NCBI GenBank assembly: GCA_017504065.1
Contig: JAFVRU010000192.1
Location: forward strand, 1-9,668
DNA length: 9,668 bases
From: Clostridia bacterium
GTDB taxonomy: Bacteria; Bacillota; Clostridia; Christensenellales; Borkfalkiaceae
Reading direction: 5' to 3'
In this document: positions 1 to 8,500 of the stretch, piece after piece
Layout of the letters: the number at the start of each line of letters is the position of its first letter
How positions within the stretch are numbered: the stretch's first letter is position 1
Translations under genes and position numbers: made by a program
Notes under the pieces: model-generated
What the model was told of the DNA's origin: nothing
What the model saw: the letters and a program-made list of their open reading frames with translations, nothing else
Database searches by the model: none

Positions 1-625
1 GTACAACTCGATCGTGTACTCGGTAGGTATGTCGTTGAGCGGAACGTTTGTAGGCGCGGTGATGGCGTACGCGACGTCGAGATATAGATACAAATTCAGC
101 GGCGCGATCTACGCATTGGTGCTCGCGACGATGATTTTACCCTTGATCGGATCGTTGCCGTCGCAACTGCAAGTAGCGCGTGCGTTGAATTTACACGATT
201 CGATGGTAGGGATCTTCATTATGAAGAGCTATTTCGGCGGGATGTATTATTTGGTCTTTTACGGAACGTTCTCGTCTGTGCCGCAGGATTATACGGACGC
301 GGCGGAGATTGACGGAGCGGGACAGTTGACGGTAATGCTTCGGATTATCTTCCCGTTTGCAAGATCGGTATTTTTCTCGGTGTTCTTGTTGAACTTTATC
401 GGGTACTGGAACGATTACCAAACGCCGTTGCTGTTCGTGCCGAACAGACCGACGCTTGCGTACGGGCTTTGGAGCTTTGCGAACGCGAACCATAACAACG
501 ACATCAAGACGGTACCGACGCAGCTTGCGGGTTGCTTCATGATGGCGATTCCCATTTTGGCGTTGTATTTGATCGCGCAAAATAAGATGATGGAAAACGT
601 TTCGATGGGCGGTTTGAAAGGCTAA
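1..625 (+). CDS. Carbohydrate ABC transporter permease, MalG-type (5'-truncated by window edge)
   Basis: Inner-membrane subunit of a binding-protein-dependent sugar importer; it would pair with a second permease, an ATPase and a solute-binding lipoprotein, none of which is in the window. The reading frame is already open at base 2, so the GTG at 14 is internal. The visible 207 residues match the C-terminal three quarters of a MalG-like protein (usually about 270-290 residues). Counting from that GTG, hydrophobic membrane segments lie near residues 5-20, 30-48, 64-84, 117-135 and 172-188. The cytoplasmic EAA loop that contacts the ATPase is intact near residues 94-116 (DAAEIDGAG, then RIIFPFA). 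The C-terminus ENVSMGGLKG is the usual ending of this family. The TAA is 39 nt before the next start, with no promoter or terminator visible between, so the four genes are probably co-transcribed. The family is certain; the substrate is not, and 'sugar' is inferred from the family. Confidence 0.95.
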   Translation, partial: YNSIVYSVGMSLSGTFVGAVMAYATSRYRYKFSGAIYALVLATMILPLIGSLPSQLQVARALNLHDSMVGIFIMKSYFGGMYYLVFYGTFSSVPQDYTDAAEIDGAGQLTVMLRIIFPFARSVFFSVFLLNFIGYWNDYQTPLLFVPNRPTLAYGLWSFANANHNNDIKTVPTQLAGCFMMAIPILALYLIAQNKMMENVSMGGLKG

Positions 626-664
626 CCGCTATAGAAACAACAAAAAAATGAAAGGAGAAAAACT

Positions 665-3499
665 ATGAGAAAGAAAGCATTTCGGATGCTAACGGGTTTG
701 TTTGCGCTGGCTTTGGTTTCTGCTTGTGGCGCAAGTATTTTTGCGAATGCAGATAACGACGATAAACAAGCGGCGTTGAAAGAAATTCCTTTATTCGAAA
801 CCACTTCGTCGCAATCGACGGTGGAATACGGCGCGTTTGAAGGCGCTCCCTTGGCGGAAGGGGTCAAGGTATCGCTTGTGGAAGGCGACGTATTAAAATA
901 CAATAGACCACTGAATATTTCGGAGTTGACGAGCGGGGATTCCCTGGTAGACATTTGCGTCGTCCCTGATATGATCGGCGAAGCGAATATGTCGAGTATT
1001 CAAATTACGTTGACGGACGTATACGATTCCAACAACCAAATGATTATCGATATTCACGATATGACGCGTCAAAACTCGATGTCCTACGCGCACGCGAAAA
1101 CGACCGGGCAACCGTTTGTAGGGTTTGAAAACGGGCATACATATTGGAAAAACAGTAACTACGGTCAATGGTGTTATATGTCGTTCCTTGGGAATTCGGT
1201 GTACGCGGCGGTAAAAGGCAAACCCGAAAACAACCGCGTTTCCTTAGCGTACGATTACGCGGAAAAGAAGTTGAAGTTTTTGCAATTCGGGAACTCGTCG
1301 GTATTTGCGGATTTTGACGATCCCAACTTCTACCCCACGCTTTGGGATGGATTTACGACGGGCGAAGTTATGTTGTCGGTCAAGTGCGGGCTTTATTCCA
1401 AAGAACGGGCAAATTTCGTTATGGTCGGGGTTATGAATCACGATTTGAAGAGCGAAACGTTCCGCGATAAGGAAGCGCCTGTAATCGGGATCGCGAAAGA
1501 AGAAGAAATCGACGAAGCGCGTATTCCCAACGCAGTCGTAGGGAAAGCGTATCCGATTTTCGACACATTCGTAACGGATAACTTCGACGGGTATTTGTCT
1601 TCGAGCGCGCGTGTGTATCGTAATTATTATATGACCAATCGCGTGGCGGTTACGACCAACGGCAAATCATTTACGCCGAAAGAAGCGGATACGTATTATA
1701 TAGAATACCGCGCGGAAGACTCGTTCGGGAACGTTGCTTTGAAAGTCGTGGAAGTAGAAGCTGTAGTCTCTACGCCCGAGCTTGCGGTTGCGTTCGATAC
1801 CGCGGCGACGACGGGTATCGTCGGCGAAGATATCGTTTTGCCCGAATATACGACTTCGGGTGGGACGGGGAAACTCGTGGCGACGGAAACGGTTACGGTA
1901 GGCGGAAAGGAATATCCGATCTATCAAGACGAAGTGAGCCTTGTGAAGACGTTTAGACCGATGGAAGCGGGTACGTATCAATTCAACGTAACGCTTGTTG
2001 ACCACGTACGGCAAACGAAAACGGTGAGCTATGAAATCGTCGTTACGGCGAGCGACGCGGCGGTATTTATCGACCCCGCGGTGTTGCCGAAATATTTCAT
2101 CGTTGGAGCAACGTATAATTTACCCGTGATCCCCGCTTACGACTTTACGAGCGGCACGCAAAAGGAAGTTGCGTCTAAGGTTTACGAGGTTATGGACGGT
2201 AACGAGAAGGAAATTGCGGGCGGCGTATATACGCCGACTGCGGCAGGCAGCGTAACGCTCGTTTATAAAGCAATGAACGGTCAAACGCCGTCATCGGTTT
2301 CCTATGAGGCGAAAGTAGTGGACGTATCCAACGGCGATGGCGGAATCGATCTCGATAAATATTTCTATTTGGAAGCGATGACCGCTGAAGATACCGCGGC
2401 AGGTACGGTTTTGTCCGTAGCTTCGGGTGCGGGGAGAGCGGAATTCGTCAACCCCTTATCCATCTTCACCAACTCTTTTGAAATGTCCGTACCTGCGGAT
2501 GCGAAAGGGTTCTTGAAATTCAACGTATATTATTACAATTATTTCGACGCGTCGAAGTATTTGAAATTTACCTATGAAAACGTCGGGAATGGGGTTTTGG
2601 TCTACGTGAACGACGAAAAGGCAACGAGCAGAACGCTGAAATGGCAGTTCAACGGTTCGGGTAGCGAAGTGAAAATGAATTGGAACGAGAAGGCGTTCTA
2701 CCCCGATTCCAATACGAACGTTTCCATTCCTTTGGCAAACTATTATAACGGAGCGAAGATTGAATTCGATTTGTTAAAGACGAAAGGGTACATGGTATTC
2801 GAAATCGAAGGCGCGACGTCCGCTTCGTCGGTTTGTATCCGCAGTATCGCGGGTCAAATGATGACCACGAACGTAAAGGACACCCAAATCCCCGGCGTAT
2901 ATTTGGTATATCAACAGCTGGGCGCATTCAGTATCAACGAAGAATTCGTGATCAAGCCCGCGCTTGCGATCGACGTTTTAGACCCTACGATCACGTCTTA
3001 CGTAACGGTAAAAGGACCGGACGGGAATGCGATTGCGGACGTGAACGGCGTTACGCTCGATAAGGTTGCGGTGGATCAAGAATACGTGATCAAGTTGGAG
3101 ACGTACGGTGTTTACCGCGTTATCTATTATGCGGAAGACGGTATGAAAAACGCGAACAAGACGAGCGGTTTGATTTTGGAAGTCGTTGATGAAGAAGCGC
3201 CTACGCTTACGCTCGACGGAGCGGTTCCGTCTAAAATCGAACTCGGTCAAAGCTTCTACGTTCCGCGCGCAACGGCAACGGATAACGTAGACGCTGCGGA
3301 AGATATTCTCGTGTTCGTACACGTGATTATCCCCGCGGGACAAATTTACGATTTCAGCGACGGGTCTTACGATGGATTTAAACCGCTTAAAGCAGGAAAA
3401 TATATCGTGAAATATACCGCTATGGATAGCGTGGGGAATATGGCGATGCAAATTTACGAAGTGCAAGTCGTCGAACCTGCAACGCAACCGGTTGCTTGA
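665..3499 (+). CDS. Large exported multi-domain Ig-like surface protein (probable lipoprotein), function unknown
   Basis: 944 residues. The ATG at 665 is fixed by AGGAG at 653-657, 7 nt upstream, and by the signal peptide that follows it. The leader has a basic start (MRKK), a hydrophobic core at residues 7-19 and a lipobox VSAC with Cys21. A signal peptidase I site (FANA before D30) lies just after, so lipid anchoring is likely but not certain. Domains in order: a beta-rich region of unknown family (about 45-262); Ig-like 1-3 (about 270-367, 370-462, 464-554); a second beta-rich region (about 560-735); Ig-like 4-5 (about 740-842, 843-938). Most Ig-like domains end in an AGxYxxxYxAxDxxGN-type strand, clearest at 341-356 and 910-925, typical of bacterial Ig-like repeats in surface proteins. 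There is no LPXTG motif, SLH domain or C-terminal membrane segment. It lies between a sugar permease gene and a DUF4838 lipoprotein gene, so glycan binding or scaffolding at the surface is a reasonable guess, but I recognise no enzyme domain. Confidence 0.9.
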   Translation: MRKKAFRMLTGLFALALVSACGASIFANADNDDKQAALKEIPLFETTSSQSTVEYGAFEGAPLAEGVKVSLVEGDVLKYNRPLNISELTSGDSLVDICVVPDMIGEANMSSIQITLTDVYDSNNQMIIDIHDMTRQNSMSYAHAKTTGQPFVGFENGHTYWKNSNYGQWCYMSFLGNSVYAAVKGKPENNRVSLAYDYAEKKLKFLQFGNSSVFADFDDPNFYPTLWDGFTTGEVMLSVKCGLYSKERANFVMVGVMNHDLKSETFRDKEAPVIGIAKEEEIDEARIPNAVVGKAYPIFDTFVTDNFDGYLSSSARVYRNYYMTNRVAVTTNGKSFTPKEADTYYIEYRAEDSFGNVALKVVEVEAVVSTPELAVAFDTAATTGIVGEDIVLPEYTTSGGTGKLVATETVTVGGKEYPIYQDEVSLVKTFRPMEAGTYQFNVTLVDHVRQTKTVSYEIVVTASDAAVFIDPAVLPKYFIVGATYNLPVIPAYDFTSGTQKEVASKVYEVMDGNEKEIAGGVYTPTAAGSVTLVYKAMNGQTPSSVSYEAKVVDVSNGDGGIDLDKYFYLEAMTAEDTAAGTVLSVASGAGRAEFVNPLSIFTNSFEMSVPADAKGFLKFNVYYYNYFDASKYLKFTYENVGNGVLVYVNDEKATSRTLKWQFNGSGSEVKMNWNEKAFYPDSNTNVSIPLANYYNGAKIEFDLLKTKGYMVFEIEGATSASSVCIRSIAGQMMTTNVKDTQIPGVYLVYQQLGAFSINEEFVIKPALAIDVLDPTITSYVTVKGPDGNAIADVNGVTLDKVAVDQEYVIKLETYGVYRVIYYAEDGMKNANKTSGLILEVVDEEAPTLTLDGAVPSKIELGQSFYVPRATATDNVDAAEDILVFVHVIIPAGQIYDFSDGSYDGFKPLKAGKYIVKYTAMDSVGNMAMQIYEVQVVEPATQPVA
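1472..3478 (+). repeat. Five divergent Ig-like modules split 3 + 2 by a beta-rich domain
   Basis: Protein-level repeats inside the 665-3499 gene. Modules 1-3 occupy about 1472-2326 and modules 4-5 about 2882-3478. They are too diverged to be direct DNA repeats. The common feature is the last pair of strands: ADTYYIEYRAEDSFGN, AGTYQFNVTLVDH, AGSVTLVYKAMNG, YGVYRVIYYAEDGMKN and AGKYIVKYTAMDSVGN. Modules 1 and 5 also start with an EAP(V/T) turn, and both have a (T/A)DN(F/V)D motif, as in Ig-like domains of the HYR/DUF5011 kind. Boundaries are read by eye and may be off by about 10 residues. Confidence 0.75.
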
Positions 3500-3537
3500 T
3501 TGGATAGTGAACGAGTGAAAACTCAAAGGAGAATTGT

Positions 3538-5538
3538 ATGAGAATTAAAAAATTAACGGCGATCCTGTTATCTATATTAACTGTATTTTCCGTAGCGGCT
3601 TGTTCCAAGGGCGGCAGCGATTCGTCCACGGACAGCAATTCGGTCAATAGCGGCAGCAATAAAGGAGAAATCAAAACGCCGACGAGCGTGATGAACGAAA
3701 TCGAAGGGATTTCCTACGAAGAAGGATTACATATCATCAACGTTAACGAAACGGAGCATAAAATCGTTTCGAACGGTACGTCGAGCTATAAAGTTGTTAT
3801 TCCCAAAGAATATACTTCTTATGAACAACGCGCAGCGACGGAATTTAGAAACTTCTTCCGCAAAGCGACGGGCGTAATGCTTACCTTGATCACGGACGAT
3901 CAAGCGGAATATACCGCAGACAGCGAATATATCGCGTTCGGGAACGTTAACTTTGTGGATAAAGCGAATCACGGTTATACTATGCAAGGCAGAAAGACGG
4001 GCGGTTACGTGATCAAGACGACGGGCAAGACAGTATTCGTTATTGGTACGAACGATATCGGTACGCTGCACGGCGCGTACGAATTGTTGTACCAGTTGAT
4101 CAACTGGCGCGCGTATTCCAGAGACGTGATTTTGATGGACGAAAACGTGAAAAACGTGCCCTTGAAAGATTTTTCCATTTGCGAAGACCCGGATTTCGAA
4201 TACTCGCATAGCGGGTACACGGATTTCGGTCAAACGTCCTTGACGTCGCATCAATTTAGGATGTATAGAGAAGAAGAAATCTGGATGGACAACTGTAACG
4301 GGCACGCGATATTCCGCATTATGGACCCTAACGTTTATAAGGAAGACCATAGAGCATGGTATTCCGAAGACGAGAACCAGCTTTGCTATACGGCGCACGG
4401 CGATGAAACGGAATACGACTTGATGGTCAACCAAATGGTGGAAAATCTGAAAGTGCATATTGCGCTGAATCGCGACGTATATAACCTGTCCATCGCGCAA
4501 AACGACGTTGCGACGTGGTGCGATTGCGACGCTTGTAAAGCCGTTATTTCGAAATACGGCACGAACGCGGCGACGCAGATGCTTTTCGTAAACAAAGTAG
4601 CGGAAAAACTCGAAGCGCGGTTGGCGTCGGACGACGCTGGCGAAGATAAGGGCAGAAAGATCAACCTGGTTATCTTCGCGTATCAAAGAAGTATCGATCC
4701 GCCCGTAACGAAAAACGCGGACGGAACGTATTCCCCCGTGGACGGGTTGCGTTTGCATCCGATGGTAAGCGTATGGTTCGCGCCCTTGTACGCGTCTTTC
4801 ACGCATGGTCCTTTCGACACTGAAAACAGCGCGACAGGCGATTGTTTGAAAGGTTGGGAAGTGCTTGCGGATTCCATTTTCATTTGGTTCTATGAAGTAA
4901 ACTTTACCGAATACGCGTTGCCGTACAGTACGTTCTCTGCACAAACGGAATGGTTTGCCGCGGCAAAGAAATATAACGCGAAATATTTGTTCAACCAAGG
5001 CGCGTGGAACTCCCCTGGGCAAACGGGCTTCAACTACTTAAAACGTTGGTTGAACTCTAAACTCTCTTGGAACGTTAGCGCGGGGATAAATTATCAAGCG
5101 CTTCTCGACGAATTCTTTGATAATTTCTACGGTCCTGCAAGCGTACAAATGCGTCAATACTTCGATTCCTTGGAAGCGTATATGGCGCAATATCATACGG
5201 AAATGGGCTATGTGTATACGAAAGGCGTTACGACGAAGTTCTGGAAATCGGAAGCGCTGAACGGTTGGTTAAATATGATGGACGACGCGCTTGCTGCGAT
5301 CGAGCCTTTGAAAGTGCAAAATCCCACGATGTATGAAATATATAGAGACAACATCAAGAAAGAAAGCGTGGCGATCCGCTATCTGCTTATAAGCCTTTAT
5401 CGCGGTACGTACGAAAAATCGGAAATGATCACGATGGTGAGCTCGTTGGCAGACGATATCGACGCGTATAGCATTTCGCAAGCGGAAGGTACCCCCGCGG
5501 GTACGTTTGCAACGAAAATTAGAGCGTTGATCAACTAA
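3538..5538 (+). CDS. DUF4838 domain-containing lipoprotein (glycoside-hydrolase-like)
   Basis: 666 residues. The ATG has AGGAG at 3527-3531, 6 nt upstream, and starts 38 nt after the previous stop. The signal peptide ends in lipobox VAAC (Cys22), followed by a Ser/Gly/Asn-rich tether at about 23-45. Residues about 85-200 resemble the GH67-N/GH20b-type front domain: EYTSYEQRAATEF, then YIAFGN, GGYVIKT and GTLHGAYELL. Residues about 215-550 match DUF4838: QLCYTA at 281-286, QND followed by WCDCDAC with Cys328, Cys330 and Cys333, FAYQ before DPP at 370-379, IWFYEVNF at 449-456, FNQGAW at 485-490, KLSWN at 508-512 and EFFDNFYG at 525-532. The helical tail at about 565-666 is usual for the family. 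DUF4838 proteins occur in polysaccharide-use loci of Bacteroidetes and Firmicutes and have an enzyme-like shape, but I know of no established reaction. I therefore do not assign catalytic residues. Position after a sugar permease supports a role in extracellular glycan handling (inference). Confidence 0.9.
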   Translation: MRIKKLTAILLSILTVFSVAACSKGGSDSSTDSNSVNSGSNKGEIKTPTSVMNEIEGISYEEGLHIINVNETEHKIVSNGTSSYKVVIPKEYTSYEQRAATEFRNFFRKATGVMLTLITDDQAEYTADSEYIAFGNVNFVDKANHGYTMQGRKTGGYVIKTTGKTVFVIGTNDIGTLHGAYELLYQLINWRAYSRDVILMDENVKNVPLKDFSICEDPDFEYSHSGYTDFGQTSLTSHQFRMYREEEIWMDNCNGHAIFRIMDPNVYKEDHRAWYSEDENQLCYTAHGDETEYDLMVNQMVENLKVHIALNRDVYNLSIAQNDVATWCDCDACKAVISKYGTNAATQMLFVNKVAEKLEARLASDDAGEDKGRKINLVIFAYQRSIDPPVTKNADGTYSPVDGLRLHPMVSVWFAPLYASFTHGPFDTENSATGDCLKGWEVLADSIFIWFYEVNFTEYALPYSTFSAQTEWFAAAKKYNAKYLFNQGAWNSPGQTGFNYLKRWLNSKLSWNVSAGINYQALLDEFFDNFYGPASVQMRQYFDSLEAYMAQYHTEMGYVYTKGVTTKFWKSEALNGWLNMMDDALAAIEPLKVQNPTMYEIYRDNIKKESVAIRYLLISLYRGTYEKSEMITMVSSLADDIDAYSISQAEGTPAGTFATKIRALIN

Positions 5539-5566
5539 TCCACGGAGATAAGTAAGGAGAAAGAAT

Positions 5567-8500
5567 ATGAGAAGAAAAATTTACGCTATTTTAATCGGAT
5601 TGTTGTCCATTTTCCTGCTTGGTACGATGGCGGCGTGTTCGAAAGGTGGCGATGACTCGTCCGCGCCTGAAGCGCAAGTAAGCGTAACGTTGGATCAAAC
5701 GTCCGTGGAATTGGACGCATACGAAAGGGTTACGTTATCGGCAACTTTGACGGGAACGGCGGATTCTGTCGTATGGAGCGTTGCAAACCCTGCGATAGCG
5801 AGCGTGGAAAACGGCGTTGTCATCGCGAAATCGGTCGGGGAAACGACGGTAACCGCTACGGTCGGGGAAAAGAGCGCGACCTGTGCGGTACGCGTTTACG
5901 ACTCGGGTGAAAAGCCCACGTATTCGTTGGGCGAAGAAACGTTGAACCTGTTTGCGGGCGACACGTTCGAATATTTCATAGAAGCGCAATATAAAGGTTT
6001 GGCGTTCGAGTATTTGGACGTAGCGTTCGTTTCGGAGAATACGGAACTCGTATCCGCAGACGGAAACGTTTTGACGGCGTATAAAATCGGCTCGACAAGC
6101 GTAAAGGCTACGGTCAGCTACCAAGGCGTAACGCTTTCGGAACAAACGATCGCGGTGCAAATCGTTGAAAACTACGAAATCGAGTACAACGTTCCCGGGC
6201 ACGTGTTGAACCTTGTAACCAACGTGTTCAATAAGGATAAGTATATCGACGCTTACGATTTGCAAGTGCATTTCTTGAAGAATAACAAGGACATTGAAGC
6301 ACCGTCAAACGTAGAAATCACGGTTGCGGACGACACGATTATAGGTTTGGATCTGCAAACAGGCAAGGTCGAAGCAAAGAAACTCGGCACGACGACGATC
6401 AGCGTTTCGTTTGAAGAAAACGGGATTACATACGAAAGTCTTTTGACGGTCAACGTCAACAAAGAAGTCGTAGAACCCGATGACGATTTGATGGTTTTGT
6501 ATAACGGCGGGAACATCGAAGGCTTAGACGTTTCGGAATTGGGCTTGAACGTAAAAGACATTCTTAGCGTTCAATACCAAAGCCCGTCGGGCATGGTAGA
6601 TATGCCGTATACGACGGAAGGCACCTCGACGATCAAGATCACCGATTTGATCCAAAACAAGTATCAAACGGTTATCGAAACGGCGGAAAAGGAATACTCT
6701 TTCCTGCTCTATATTGCGGATTACATTATTAAAACACCGCAAGATTTTGCAGATTATTATGGAAATAAGCATGATAAATATGCAATCGTAGCAAATGATA
6801 TCGATTGTAGTGATTGGGTAAATCCTTTAATGCCCGAATACGGACCTGTCATTCTCCAGAATAACGGAAAATGGACGGGATGGAATCGCGGTACGTTAGA
6901 TGGACGTGGTTATACGGTAAAAGGCTTTATTGCTTGGGGTATGTATGGCGCGAATACACAATTTTCGACGGAAGGTACTCGTCCTACGGTGAAAAATATC
7001 CGTTTGGAATATGATAATTTTGCACAAAGCGAACAATATCAAGATGGGGTATTTGGTAGATCGACGTGGGGTATTGTTTACGAGAACGTATATATCAATA
7101 TGACGATCAAGCATCCGAACTTTGATTGGGGTGTATTTGGATCTTTCGTATCGCATGCAAAAATCACAAATACGGTTGTAAACGTAACGGTAACGGGCGA
7201 AGGTTCGGGTACGTTGTACGAAAGCGTAAACGCAGTAGCGAATGCCGGGAATGCAAATTTCCAATACTGGCCACAAAACATTAGCAACGTATACGTTGCT
7301 TGTAACAAACCGTTAGCAGAACAAACGTCTTCCGCTATTGTAGGGATGGGCTGGGAAAAACTCAACGTAATCTCTTCGATTGATGAAATTGACGTGCTGG
7401 GCGGATCTTACGAAAAACGTGCAGATGGTTTGTATTTCTACGGCAAGAAAGTTATGTCAAGAATGCCTGCAGATAAACAAATAATCAACGTAACAGGCGA
7501 ACAAGGCGTGTTGCTGAAAGATGGGGAATTGCAAATTAATGCCAAGATGCTTGGTTTGAGTGATGAAACTGTTCTTTCTGCGTATTCGGCGAGCACGTAT
7601 CAATATTACGAAGCGCAAAATGGGCTGGTTAAAATCCCCAACCTTTCGGGAGGATATAACTTAAAATATATCGTAGAAACAGAAGAAAAAGCGTACGTAG
7701 TAGAGTTTAGCATTATCGATTATGTTTTGACAACGGCGGACGATTTCGCGAAATACATCGCGAACTACAACGGTATGCGTGAAGGCACGTACGTAGTGCT
7801 TGGCAACGATATCGAATTCCCTGAAGATTGGGGACACCCGATTGAGCCAACCTTCGGTAATAAAGTCATCGCGAACAACGGAACGTGGCAATACCCGTTG
7901 AAGGGGGTCTTGGACGGGCAAGGCTATACGGTAAAAGGCTTTACGGCATGGGCGCTGTTTGGGCCTGAATCGATTGGCAACGGCAAGATTGTCATCAAGA
8001 ATATAGGCTTGGTGTACGAAAACTTTGCGCAGAGCGTACAATACCAAGACGGCGTTTTGGGTAGAAGTGCGCACGGCATCGTATTCGAAAACGTTTGGAT
8101 CGATATGAAGATCTCCGCGTCAAAGATTACGGAATTTAACGGCTGGTCGGTATTCGGCGCGGAAGTTGAAGGTTGTACGTTCAAGAACGTATTTGTCAAC
8201 GTGACGGTAGTCGGCACGACGACAGCGCCGATCTACTTAGGCGAAAGCGGCGTGGTAAATAGCTGGGTGACCCCCGATCACGACGTTGACAATATCATTG
8301 AAAACTTGTACGTGAGATGTAATTTGGCACTCACGCAACAACAAGATTGCGGCTGGCAAAACGCTGTGATCATCAACACGGTAGACGATATCAAGACAAT
8401 CGGCGGTGATTTCGAACTCAAGAACGACGGTTTGTATTGGAACGAATACATGGCGCTCCTTGCCGAACCTGATTTGGCTTCGATCACCGATAAGGGTCAA

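Noticed and set aside
14..16. GTG as a true start of the permease gene
   Set aside because: The frame is open upstream to the window edge, the encoded residues fall in the middle of the first MalG-like membrane segment present here, and no ribosome site can be seen before it.
2833..3063. 76-codon + strand frame inside the Ig-like gene
   Set aside because: Fully contained in another frame of a strongly supported gene, no ribosome site, and a highly charged Arg-rich translation typical of a shadow frame.
3727..5022. 431-codon open frame on the minus strand opposite the DUF4838 gene
   Set aside because: Antisense shadow. The sense gene rarely uses codons that give stops in this frame; the translation is Arg/Val/His-rich with no domain, and the sense product has a signal peptide, ribosome site and family match.
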